Below, piece by piece: positions 18,948 through 27,994 of a DNA stretch of 64,000 nucleotides. Below the pieces are notes generated by a model, which worked only from the letters and a program-made list of their open reading frames with translations, searched no databases and had not been told where the DNA came from. Source of the DNA: Candidatus Aphodousia gallistercoris (GTDB taxonomy: Bacteria > Pseudomonadota > Gammaproteobacteria > Burkholderiales > Burkholderiaceae_F). The number at the start of each line of letters is the position of its first letter. The first letter of the stretch is position 1. Position numbers and translations under genes: made by a program. Location: assembly GCA_018714185.1 (NCBI GenBank), contig DVNT01000047.1, forward strand, positions 1 through 64,000, given 5' to 3'.

Positions 18948-19766
18948 ATGCCCACGATAGCACAGGCTCTTAAAGAAGCTTCGCAACAAATCGACCGATT
19001 TGAGGCGAAGCTGCTGCTTGCGGCCGCTCTCGGCAAAGATCGCACCTACCTGATCGCACACGATCGCGATGCGCTGCAAGACGATGTGCTCGCACTGTAC
19101 CGGCAGTTTATCGAGCGGCGGCTTCGCGGCGAGCCCGTTCCCTACATCCTCGGCAAACAAGAATTTTTCGGGCGTTCCTTTCACGTCTGCAGCGCCGTTC
19201 TCATTCCACGGCCGGATACCGAAACACTCATTGAAACGGTCTTGCAGTACTGCCGGGAACACGACGTCCGTACGCTTCTCGACTTAGGCACAGGCTCGGG
19301 CTGCATTGCCATCACGCTTGCACTGGAGCTGCCGCAGCTACAGGTTTTTGCAAGCGACAATAGCCAAGAGGCCCTCGCCGTGGCTAGAGAAAACGCTCAA
19401 GAACTCGGTGCCAGAGTGCGTTTTTATGAAAGCGACTGGTTCAGTGCCTTGCACGAGCTCACCCTTTTTGACGCAATCGTGAGCAACCCGCCTTACATTC
19501 GCCGAGATGACGAACACCTTCTTCAGCTCGGGTACGAACCGATTCAGGCGCTTACCGACGGCAACGACGGACTCGATGACATTCGGCAAATCATTAAACA
19601 GGCGCCGCGCCATTTAAACCGAGGCGGGCTATTGGCCTTTGAACACGGTTGGGATCAGGCCCGAGCGGTGAGGGATCTCTTCTCGGACCCGATTTGGGAT
19701 ACGCCCCGGACCGTTAAAGACTTGGCCGGCAACGATCGCGTCACCTTCGCCAGACGCCACGCTTAG
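18948..19766 (+). CDS. prmC: Release factor glutamine methyltransferase
   Basis: LDLGTGSGCIAI, SNPPYI motifs. Confidence 0.95.
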   Translation: MPTIAQALKEASQQIDRFEAKLLLAAALGKDRTYLIAHDRDALQDDVLALYRQFIERRLRGEPVPYILGKQEFFGRSFHVCSAVLIPRPDTETLIETVLQYCREHDVRTLLDLGTGSGCIAITLALELPQLQVFASDNSQEALAVARENAQELGARVRFYESDWFSALHELTLFDAIVSNPPYIRRDDEHLLQLGYEPIQALTDGNDGLDDIRQIIKQAPRHLNRGGLLAFEHGWDQARAVRDLFSDPIWDTPRTVKDLAGNDRVTFARRHA

Positions 19767-19807
19767 CCCTCTCGCACAAGCATTATCTCGCCCTTTTCGG
19801 ACCGATT

Positions 19808-19825
19808 TTGTCATCAGTTTGTCAT
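19808..19825 (+). promoter_or_regulatory. Pho-box-like direct repeat TTGTCAT-N4-TTGTCAT
   Basis: Two identical heptamers with 11-bp periodicity, as in CTGTCAT-N4-CTGTCAT PhoB boxes; 235 bp upstream of the ABC operon. Confidence 0.4.
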
Positions 19826-19916
19826 AATCGAATTTTGCCGTTACCTTTTTTAATTCAAAAAATTCTTATAAAACATAGGGTTATAAGATAACGCCCATTT
19901 TTCCGACAAAACCCTC

Positions 19917-19934
19917 CTGTCATTGAAATATCAC
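19917..19934 (+). promoter_or_regulatory. Second Pho-box-like site CTGTCAT-TGAA-ATATCAC
   Basis: First half exact match to CTGTCAT, second half degenerate. Confidence 0.3.
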
Positions 19935-20059
19935 CGTTTCATTGTCTCGGTGACATATTGAAGTTTCAAAATTCCCTCCAAACCTTTCGTAACAATCATG
20001 CTTGGGCTCAGCTGTTTTGTATCCGAGCCTTTGATTCTTCTCTTTGTTGGAGTTCATGT

Positions 20060-21613
20060 ATGTCTAATTTCCGCAAAATTGTTGTTGCCACTTTAATGGC
20101 CTCCTGCGGCCTCGCAGCCCAATCCGTTTGGGCCAGCGCCGATCACATGGTCATTGCCATGCCGCAATTGCCGCCCACGGTTGAACCGCAAGGCATCAAC
20201 AATAACGCGATTGATCGTGTCGTCGCCTCCATCTACGAAACATTAATTCACGCCAACCAGACGACCGGCGCCTTGGAGCCCGGCTTGGCAGAATCTTGGA
20301 AGCGCATCTCGCCGGAAACCGTTGAGTTTAAGTTGCGTCATGGCGTGAAGTTCCATGACGGCACGGATTTCACGGCCGATGACGTTGTATTCTCCTTCGG
20401 GCCGGAACGCTTCTCCGGCGAAAAAGCTCCCGGTCGCGCGGCCGGTTGGGAATTCTTAGGCGGATTAAAGGAAGTCAAGAAAGTCGATGACTACACGGTT
20501 CGCGTGACCATGAAGTCGCCCGATCCTTTGATTGAACGCCGCTTCTCGGCCCGTATGTCCGAAATTATTTCCGAAGACGGCTACAAAGCCGCCGGCGGTT
20601 GGGATAACTGGATTAAAAAGCCGGCCGGTACCGGTCCTTACAAGATTGATTCTTTCAAGACGGGCAATCGCCTCGAGCTGTCCCGCTTTGACGGCTACTG
20701 GAATAAAAAAGCCCCGGCAGCCAAGTTAAGCTTCGTGGAAGTGCCTGAGCTTTCGGCTCGCGTTGCCGGTTTGCGTTCGGGCGAATTTGACCTCATCACG
20801 GAAGTCCCTCCCGACCAGATCAAGCCGCTCTCCTCTGACGGCCGTGTTGATGTGGTGGGCGGTCCTGTCGATAACATCTATGGCTTGATTTTTGACAGCA
20901 AGTCTTCCAAGGTAATGCAAAGCAAGGAATTGCGCTTGGCTATCTTGCACGCCATCGACCGCGAACTGCTGGTGCAGGCCTTATTTGCCGGCAAGACCAC
21001 CACGGCCGATAGCTTCCAGTCGAAGACTTTCGGTGACCTCTACATCCCCGAAATGAACCAAAAGCTCTACGATCCGGAAAAGGCCAAGGCTTTGATCAAG
21101 GCCTCCGGCTACAAGGGCGAACCGATTGTCTGGCGCATTCAAACCGGGTACTACACGCTTGAAATGACCGTCTCGCAGGCCATTGCCGCCATGCTCAAGA
21201 ATGTCGGCTTGAACGTTGAAATCCAAGTAAAAGAAAACTGGTCTCAAGTGGAAGCCGCCGGTCCCGATCGCATGATCAACAATGCTTCCTTCTCGGCCTA
21301 CTTCCCGGATCCGGCTTCGCAATTGTGGCGCCGTCTCAAACCGGGCACCTCTTGGGACACGATGGGCTTCTTGGATACTTCCTCTCCGGAATACAAGCGC
21401 TTTGCCGAACTCGGCAAGATCTTGGAGACCTCGACTGATCCTGCCGCACGCAAAGAAGCTTGGAAAGGCATGTTGCAAGCCTTTATCGAAAATCCGCTGG
21501 CTTGCCCGCTTTATGCCCTGCCGATGATTTACGCGAAACAAAAGAACGTGAATTGGACGCCCGGCATCGAAGGCCGCTTGGATCTCGGGGCCAACAACCT
21601 GTCCTTCAAGTAA
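20060..21613 (+). CDS. ABC transporter substrate-binding protein, family 5 (DppA/OppA-like)
   Basis: Signal peptide; LAESWKRISPETVEFKLRHGVKFHDGTDFTADDVVFSF motif. Confidence 0.93.
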   Translation: MSNFRKIVVATLMASCGLAAQSVWASADHMVIAMPQLPPTVEPQGINNNAIDRVVASIYETLIHANQTTGALEPGLAESWKRISPETVEFKLRHGVKFHDGTDFTADDVVFSFGPERFSGEKAPGRAAGWEFLGGLKEVKKVDDYTVRVTMKSPDPLIERRFSARMSEIISEDGYKAAGGWDNWIKKPAGTGPYKIDSFKTGNRLELSRFDGYWNKKAPAAKLSFVEVPELSARVAGLRSGEFDLITEVPPDQIKPLSSDGRVDVVGGPVDNIYGLIFDSKSSKVMQSKELRLAILHAIDRELLVQALFAGKTTTADSFQSKTFGDLYIPEMNQKLYDPEKAKALIKASGYKGEPIVWRIQTGYYTLEMTVSQAIAAMLKNVGLNVEIQVKENWSQVEAAGPDRMINNASFSAYFPDPASQLWRRLKPGTSWDTMGFLDTSSPEYKRFAELGKILETSTDPAARKEAWKGMLQAFIENPLACPLYALPMIYAKQKNVNWTPGIEGRLDLGANNLSFK

Positions 21614-21635
21614 CTCGTCTTTAATGAGTTGACCG

Positions 21636-21672
21636 CTCCCGTCGCTGCAAATACAGGCTCGGCGGGAGTTTT
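21636..21672 (+). terminator. Attenuator-like hairpin between SBP and ATPase genes
   Basis: CTCCCGTC..GGCGGGAG stem then TTTT. Confidence 0.5.
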
Positions 21673-21697
21673 CGCTACACAAAACCGTTTGACTTCT

Positions 21698-23755
21698 ATG
21701 CAACAAGATCCTCTATTGCGCATCCGGGATTTACACATCGCATTCGGCCCCGTTGAGGTTCTCCACGGGATCGATTTAGACATCCAACCCGGTGTGATTC
21801 ATGCCCTGATCGGAGAATCCGGCTCCGGCAAAAGCGTATTGGCCCGATCAATCTTGGGCCTGGCCGGAAACAACAGCCGCATCACCGGCAGCATTCGCTT
21901 TCAAGGCCGGGAGCTCGTCGGCCTGTCCGCCCACGAGTATGCTGCCCTGCGCGGTTCGGAAATTGCCATGGTGGTGCAAGATGCCATGAGCGCCCTCAAC
22001 CCCATGCGCACCATCGGCTACCAACTAATGGAAACCATTGCCTACCGGCACCCGAATTATCGCGGCCAGTCCGCTACGGCCGTCTTAGCCAGCCACAAGC
22101 ACGACTTGCATGACATTGCCTTGGAATACCTCAAAATCGTCGGCATCACGGCCCCGGAAAAGCGCATGTCAAGCTACGCGCACCAACTCTCCGGCGGCAT
22201 GCGCCAACGCATCATGATTGCGCTTGCGCTTGTGGGTGCTCCGAAACTGCTTTTGGCCGACGAACCGACGACCGCCCTAGACGTGGTCGTGCAACGGGAA
22301 CTTCTACAAGAAATGCGCGAAATCGTCCTCAAGCGCAATATGTCGATGCTTTTAGTCACGCACGATCTGCACTTGGCCCACGACGTGGCCGATAAAGTCT
22401 CCGTGATGTATGCCGGCTATCTTTTGGAAGAGGGGCCCGTCGCCAAGGTGATTCCCAATCCGTCGCATCCTTATACGGAGGGACTTTTGGATGCCATGCC
22501 TGACATGAACAGCAAGCGCGGCACCCTCAAACCGATTCCCGGCGAAATTCCCTCGCCTGACAAATTGGGCAAAGGCTGCCCCTTTGCCAGCCGCTGTAGC
22601 CGAGTCAGCGAGCACTGCCGCACAACGCTGACCCCGCTTTCTGCCGTCGATGCGCAAAGCGATTGGGTGAGCCGCTGCCAATTAGCCCACCATGCGAGCG
22701 AAGAAGTCGTGAGCCAGGCCTTGGAAGAGACTGCCGCGATGGAGTCCATTGCCAACACGGAAAGGTCGGACTTTTTAGAGGTCATTGACGCACACATTCG
22801 CAAGCATTGCTACCTGTCTCGCCAAGGATTTTTCGGACGGAAAAAACCGTGGGACGTATTGCAAGACATTGAACTGCAAATCCATCACGGCGAAGTTTTA
22901 GGCCTTGTCGGCGAATCCGGTTGCGGCAAATCAACCTTAGCAAGATTGTTGCTCGGGCTGCAGAAACCCACCCAAGGCGTGATTCGGTTCAAGGACGAAG
23001 AGTTCCCCGAACCGCGAAGCGCGGCTTGGCGTGCGCAACGGGCCTCCATGCAAATGATCTACCAGGATCCTTACGGTTGCTTTGATGCCCGCATGCCGAT
23101 CATCGAGCAGGTGGCCGAGCCCTTAATGATTCACCAAAATCTCAGCAAAGAAGCCGCTCTGGCTAAAGCCAAAGTGGTCCTTAAAGCCGTCGGCATGCCC
23201 GAGCATCACGTTACGCGCCTGCCCGGCGTCATGTCCGGCGGTCAGCTGCAACGCGCCGCCATTGCCCGCGCCATCGCACTCAAACCGGCATTGCTCGCCT
23301 GCGACGAACCGGTAGCCTCCTTGGACGTTTCAATCCAAGCCCAAGTGCTCGAGCTTTTAAACCGCCTGCGGCAAGTCTCCAAGATGTCCATGCTTTTTGT
23401 CTCGCACAACCTCAATGTCGTGCGTTACATCTGCGACCGGGTGGTCGTCATGTATCTCGGCCGCATTGTAGAAATGGGCGATGTGCAAGACATTTTCCAA
23501 CACCCGAAGCATCCCTACACCCGTCTTTTGATGGCCTCGACCCCGGGAGCGGACAGCAGCGTCATTCGCTTTTATCCCAAAGGCAGCATGCCGAGTCCGA
23601 TCGACCGTCCGAAAGGCTGCGTGTTTGCCAACCGCTGCCCGCTCGCGAGCGATCGCTGCCGCGAACAGGTACCGGAGCTTGTCAAAGGCGAAGACGGCCA
23701 TGCCGTTGCTTGTTTTTCCGATAAAACCGTTGACCAACTGCAGGCTCAGGAGTAA
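21698..23755 (+). CDS. Dipeptide/oligopeptide-type ABC transporter, two fused ATP-binding domains
   Basis: Two Walker A (GESGSGKS, GESGCGKS), two signatures (LSGGMRQR, MSGGQLQR), oligopeptide C-terminal Cys motifs. Confidence 0.93.
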   Translation: MQQDPLLRIRDLHIAFGPVEVLHGIDLDIQPGVIHALIGESGSGKSVLARSILGLAGNNSRITGSIRFQGRELVGLSAHEYAALRGSEIAMVVQDAMSALNPMRTIGYQLMETIAYRHPNYRGQSATAVLASHKHDLHDIALEYLKIVGITAPEKRMSSYAHQLSGGMRQRIMIALALVGAPKLLLADEPTTALDVVVQRELLQEMREIVLKRNMSMLLVTHDLHLAHDVADKVSVMYAGYLLEEGPVAKVIPNPSHPYTEGLLDAMPDMNSKRGTLKPIPGEIPSPDKLGKGCPFASRCSRVSEHCRTTLTPLSAVDAQSDWVSRCQLAHHASEEVVSQALEETAAMESIANTERSDFLEVIDAHIRKHCYLSRQGFFGRKKPWDVLQDIELQIHHGEVLGLVGESGCGKSTLARLLLGLQKPTQGVIRFKDEEFPEPRSAAWRAQRASMQMIYQDPYGCFDARMPIIEQVAEPLMIHQNLSKEAALAKAKVVLKAVGMPEHHVTRLPGVMSGGQLQRAAIARAIALKPALLACDEPVASLDVSIQAQVLELLNRLRQVSKMSMLFVSHNLNVVRYICDRVVVMYLGRIVEMGDVQDIFQHPKHPYTRLLMASTPGADSSVIRFYPKGSMPSPIDRPKGCVFANRCPLASDRCREQVPELVKGEDGHAVACFSDKTVDQLQAQE

Positions 23756-23760
23756 ACGCT

Positions 23761-24684
23761 ATGTTCGCTATTGTTCTACGAATTGTTTTGCGAGCGCTCG
23801 TCACCCTTTTCCTGCTGACGGCGTGCGTATTTTTTGCATTGCACTTAACCGGCGACCCGGCCCGTATCATGTTGGGCGACGGCGCCGATGCAACAGCCCT
23901 TGCCGCGTTCCGTGCCCAGTGGGGCTTGGACAAGCCGCTGTGGGAGCAATTTTTAGTCTATCTGCAAAAATTCCTCACACTGGATATGGGGACAAGCTAC
24001 ATGACCGGATTGCCCGTCAAGGACGTTTTCCTCAATGCCTTCTGGCCGACGCTTGACCTAATGATTCCTACGGCTATCGTGACGCTTCTTATCGGCATCC
24101 CCTCGGGCGTCATCGCCGCGCTGCACCGCAACCAAGGGCTTGACCGGGCCATGATGTTTATCTCGGTTTTCGGTTACGCCGTTCCGAACTTCTTCATGGG
24201 CGTTCTGCTGCTGTTGATTTTCTCGATTTGGTTAGGATGGCTGCCTTCTTACGGCAACGCCACGGGCTGGCACTACATCATGCCGATTATCACCATGGCC
24301 ACCTCGGAGGCAGCCATTTTCTCTCGCTACGCCCGCAGTGCCATGATTGACTCGATGCGCCTGCCCTGCGTTAAGGCAGCCCGCATGCGCGGCATTCCCG
24401 AGCGACGCATTATTTGGTTGCACGCCCTGCCCAATGCCATGCTGTCGATCTTGACCATTTTGGGCTTTTTCTTGGGCACGCTGGTTGCCGGGGCCGTGAT
24501 TACGGAAAACGTCTTCTCTTGGCCCGGCGTCGGCAAACTGCTCGTGCAATCGGTTGCCAACCGTGATATTCCCGTTGTTCAGCTCATCGTGCTGGCTACG
24601 GGAGCCTCGTTGATCTTATGCAACCTGCTCATGGACCTTTTAGCTTTAGTTGTTAATCCCCGCTTGCGTCGCGGCGATCACTAA
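23761..24684 (+). CDS. DppB/OppB-type ABC permease
   Basis: DppB-like sequence; RYARSAMIDSMRLPCVKAARMRGIPERRIIWLHALPNA. Confidence 0.93.
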   Translation: MFAIVLRIVLRALVTLFLLTACVFFALHLTGDPARIMLGDGADATALAAFRAQWGLDKPLWEQFLVYLQKFLTLDMGTSYMTGLPVKDVFLNAFWPTLDLMIPTAIVTLLIGIPSGVIAALHRNQGLDRAMMFISVFGYAVPNFFMGVLLLLIFSIWLGWLPSYGNATGWHYIMPIITMATSEAAIFSRYARSAMIDSMRLPCVKAARMRGIPERRIIWLHALPNAMLSILTILGFFLGTLVAGAVITENVFSWPGVGKLLVQSVANRDIPVVQLIVLATGASLILCNLLMDLLALVVNPRLRRGDH

Positions 24685-24698
24685 GGAGATCAAGCATT

Positions 24699-25538
24699 AT
24701 GGCTTCTACTGCGAATACGCCGAAAAAAAGCAGCGAAACATTAGTTATCATCAGCGCCGCTTTACTCGGTTTCTTCTTCATCTGCGGCATCCTGGCCCCG
24801 TGGATTGCTCCTTACGACTTGGAGTACATGGACTTGAGCTCGCGACTGCTGATGCCGTTTTCAAGCGCCTCTCACATTCTGGGTACTGATGAACTCGGCC
24901 GCGATGTGTTCTCTCGTTTGGTTTATTCCCTGCGCCTGTCGTTTTTGCTAGCCATTGCCGGCACGATACTCGGCGCCATCCTCGGAACGTTCCTGGGGTT
25001 CCTGGCGGCCCGCTTCGGCGGCATCGTCGATGACGTTGTTAACGCCGGCATCGACTTTACAGCCTCGTTACCCTTCATCATCTTGGCCTTGACCATCTTG
25101 GCCTTTTTGGGAACCAATGTCACGGTGATTATTGTCATCATGGCCGTCTACGGATGGGACCGCTATGCCCGTCTGACACGCAACCTTGCCCGTTCGGCCT
25201 ACACCGAAGGCTATGCCTCGGCGCTCGAGGGCTTGGGCATTCCCACTTGGCGCATCGGCCTTTACCATATACTTCCCAACATCGCCTCGGCCTTGGTCGT
25301 CAATATGACCTTGAATTTCCCGGGTATGATTTTGCTGGAAACATCGCTATCCTTCCTGGGGGTCGGCGTTCAACCGCCGATGAGCTCTCTGGGTACAATG
25401 CTCGGTTTCGGCCGTGACTACCTTACTACGGCATGGTGGATTGCCGTGGTGCCCGGCGTGGTGATCGTGCTTTCGACGCTTTCCATGTCGATTCTCGGGG
25501 ACTTCGTACAACAAAAATTGGAGCCGCAAGCTCGGTAA
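24699..25538 (+). CDS. DppC/OppC-type ABC permease
   Basis: HILGTDELGRDVFSRLVYSLRLS and EAA loop. Confidence 0.93.
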   Translation: MASTANTPKKSSETLVIISAALLGFFFICGILAPWIAPYDLEYMDLSSRLLMPFSSASHILGTDELGRDVFSRLVYSLRLSFLLAIAGTILGAILGTFLGFLAARFGGIVDDVVNAGIDFTASLPFIILALTILAFLGTNVTVIIVIMAVYGWDRYARLTRNLARSAYTEGYASALEGLGIPTWRIGLYHILPNIASALVVNMTLNFPGMILLETSLSFLGVGVQPPMSSLGTMLGFGRDYLTTAWWIAVVPGVVIVLSTLSMSILGDFVQQKLEPQAR

Positions 25539-25544
25539 ATTTCT

Positions 25545-27068
25545 ATGCAGAACAATGATATAAAGTTTGTTATCGTCGGATTCGACGGTCTGCGTCCGGA
25601 CTGTATTGAAAAAGACATGCCCCATTTGGCGCGTTTTATTTCACAAAGCCATTATTGGAACAACTATCTGGCGACATTCCCGACGGAAACCTATGTCAAC
25701 CATCCGTCGATTTTCTCGGGCTTTCGCCCCAACCGTCACGGCATTATCGGCAATGCTTACTATGACCGGCGGCTCGATCGCGAGCACTGCATTTTCCGCG
25801 GCAACAGCGTCGCCAGTATCATCGCCCATGACCAGCAGCCCGGCGGCGTTATCTCCGTTCCCAGTCTCGGTGAGCGCCTGGGCAAAGCCGGAAAGACCAT
25901 GCGCGTGATCTGCGCCAACTCCTCGGGCAGCACTCGCTTGCAGCACATCCACGCCGACCGATTTGACGGTCACATGAATTGCTGCGTGCATGACTTAAGC
26001 CAAGCCATTCCCATCAATGAACGGCAAGCCCTGCAAGCCAAATGGGGCAATGGCGTGAATCTGATGTTCCCGGATTTTGCCGGCACGCAATTAGCCACGG
26101 ACATTTTCTTTGACTATGAGGTGGCACGCGGCTTAGGCGACGTCACCGTTTTGTGGATCGGCGAACCCGACCACTCCAGCCATGAGTTCGGCATTTTCGA
26201 TGAAAAGACCGTCCAGGCCCGCCGTGATGCCGACCAAGCCTTTGCCCGTGTTCTTCAATGGTGGGAGCACGAAGGGCGTGATCAAAATGTCCAACTCGTA
26301 GTCATGTCCGATCACGGACACGGAGAAGTCGCTAAACACTTCGACCTCCAGACCTATCTGCAAGAAGAGGGCTGGCAGGTTCTGACCGGGCTCGACATAA
26401 ATGCCGGCAAAGATCCCACCGAGGCCGATATTGTCATGGTGGGGACTTACGCACTCGGGCTTTGGGTCAATCAGCCGAGCATGCCGCGGCTTTTAAAATT
26501 AAGGGATGACCTGATGCGCTGCCCCGCCGTCGGCTTGCTGTTTTCCCAGCCCGATCCTGAAGATCCCTCGTCAATCGTCGGGCGAATTCCCGGCACGTTC
26601 TCTGAAGCCGTTGTATTTTCCGAAAACATGCGGGGTCCGGATATCCGAGTGGTGCATTTAAACAATCCGGAAAGCGGCAAACTGATCATGAGTGATGAAT
26701 TGGGAATCGGCGCCGGTAACCACGGAGGACTTCTTCCGCAGGAAATTCACTGTCTGCTGGCAATGTCCGGCAACGCTTTTGCCGAACCGCGCGTTCATGA
26801 CCAACCGGCCGGACATGATGACTTCGCCGTTACCGTTATGAGCATGATGGGGCTGCTCGATCCTGAAAAAGCCCTGCAACCCCTGCCAAGCGCACGACCG
26901 CTTAACGAAGCCCTCGGCGAAGAAACCACTGAAGAAAAACCGGTCACCGAGCGCTTGCGTCTGCAGTGCGACGATTACGCCCAGTATATTGAACGGGTAC
27001 ACTACCGGGGCGAAACGTATGTGACCTGCGGAGCCCGAGAAACCGAATTTGAAGATTTTTTGAAGTAG
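25545..27068 (+). CDS. Type I phosphodiesterase/nucleotide pyrophosphatase (NPP, alkaline phosphatase superfamily), cytoplasmic
   Basis: GFDGLRPD, nucleophile motif FPTETYVNHPS, GEPDHSSHEFG, MSDHGHGE; no signal peptide. Confidence 0.85.
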   Translation: MQNNDIKFVIVGFDGLRPDCIEKDMPHLARFISQSHYWNNYLATFPTETYVNHPSIFSGFRPNRHGIIGNAYYDRRLDREHCIFRGNSVASIIAHDQQPGGVISVPSLGERLGKAGKTMRVICANSSGSTRLQHIHADRFDGHMNCCVHDLSQAIPINERQALQAKWGNGVNLMFPDFAGTQLATDIFFDYEVARGLGDVTVLWIGEPDHSSHEFGIFDEKTVQARRDADQAFARVLQWWEHEGRDQNVQLVVMSDHGHGEVAKHFDLQTYLQEEGWQVLTGLDINAGKDPTEADIVMVGTYALGLWVNQPSMPRLLKLRDDLMRCPAVGLLFSQPDPEDPSSIVGRIPGTFSEAVVFSENMRGPDIRVVHLNNPESGKLIMSDELGIGAGNHGGLLPQEIHCLLAMSGNAFAEPRVHDQPAGHDDFAVTVMSMMGLLDPEKALQPLPSARPLNEALGEETTEEKPVTERLRLQCDDYAQYIERVHYRGETYVTCGARETEFEDFLK

Positions 27069-27076
27069 GAAACACC

Positions 27077-27940
27077 ATGGTAGATATCGTTATTCACGGA
27101 CCTGATGCCCAAGCGCTGCTTAAAACGCTCAATGTCGAGCACGTTTGGATTAAGCCGCAAGCGGTGCGCATTGTCGGGCTCGATGCAGGCTGCGACTGCA
27201 TTCAAACGATTGTTGAGTCGGCACGCAAAGCTCATTTAGACGTTAATGTCGTTCAACACGGACTATCGATCCGTAACTTCGGCATCATCACGTTAGATAT
27301 GGACAGCACCCTTATTCAACTCGAGTGCATTGATGACATCGCCGATCAGTATGGAGTCGGCGCAGAAGTCGCTGCGATGACGGAAAGAGCCATGCAAGGG
27401 CACATGGAATTTGCTCCCTATCTTCGTGACCGGGTCAAACTGCTTGCCGGCGCACCGGCCTCGGTTATCGAGGAGACCGTCAAGCACGCTGTCTTAATGC
27501 CGGGCGCGCGCACTCTCATCGACTTTATGAAAGCTCACGGCGTGCGCAGCTACATCCTATCCGGAGGCTTTAGCGACATTGCCCGAGCCGTTGCCGAAAC
27601 CCTCGGCATGGACGGTTATCTGTGCAACCAGTTGGTCATCGCCAACGGTCATCTCACCGGTGAGGTGACCGGCCCGGCAGGAGGCGAAATTCTGGACGCT
27701 CACGGCAAGCGTCGTGCTTTGGAAATGCTTTGCATGCTCAACGGATTGAATTTGACGCAATCCATTTGCAGCGGCGACGGGGCCAATGACTTGGAGATGA
27801 TCCGCGTGGCCGGCATTGGCGTTGCCTTTCACGGTAAGCCCGTCGTAGAAAGCTCTGCGGCTTACGCCATCCGCCATGGCGGTTTGGATGTGATGGTGGA
27901 TTTCTTTGTAGAAGCTTGGGAACAAGCCCAAAAAGCCTAG
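27077..27940 (+). CDS. serB: Phosphoserine phosphatase (HAD family)
   Basis: LDMDSTLIQLECIDDIA, LSGGFSDIA, GDGANDLEMI. Confidence 0.93.
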   Translation: MVDIVIHGPDAQALLKTLNVEHVWIKPQAVRIVGLDAGCDCIQTIVESARKAHLDVNVVQHGLSIRNFGIITLDMDSTLIQLECIDDIADQYGVGAEVAAMTERAMQGHMEFAPYLRDRVKLLAGAPASVIEETVKHAVLMPGARTLIDFMKAHGVRSYILSGGFSDIARAVAETLGMDGYLCNQLVIANGHLTGEVTGPAGGEILDAHGKRRALEMLCMLNGLNLTQSICSGDGANDLEMIRVAGIGVAFHGKPVVESSAAYAIRHGGLDVMVDFFVEAWEQAQKA

Positions 27941-27950
27941 CACTCTCTTA

Positions 27951-27980
27951 ACGCCGAAAAGCCCGGCTTTTCGGCGTTTC
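27951..27980 (+). terminator. Intrinsic terminator after serB
   Basis: ACGCCGAAAAGCC-C-GGCTTTTCGGCGT then TT. Confidence 0.75.
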
Positions 27981-27994
27981 CCTTTAACGATCCG

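Noticed and set aside
20060-25538. Simple annotation as a dipeptide/oligopeptide importer
   Set aside because: Not excluded, but rejected as the only interpretation because of the co-directional intracellular phosphodiesterase and Pho-box-like repeats; substrate left open
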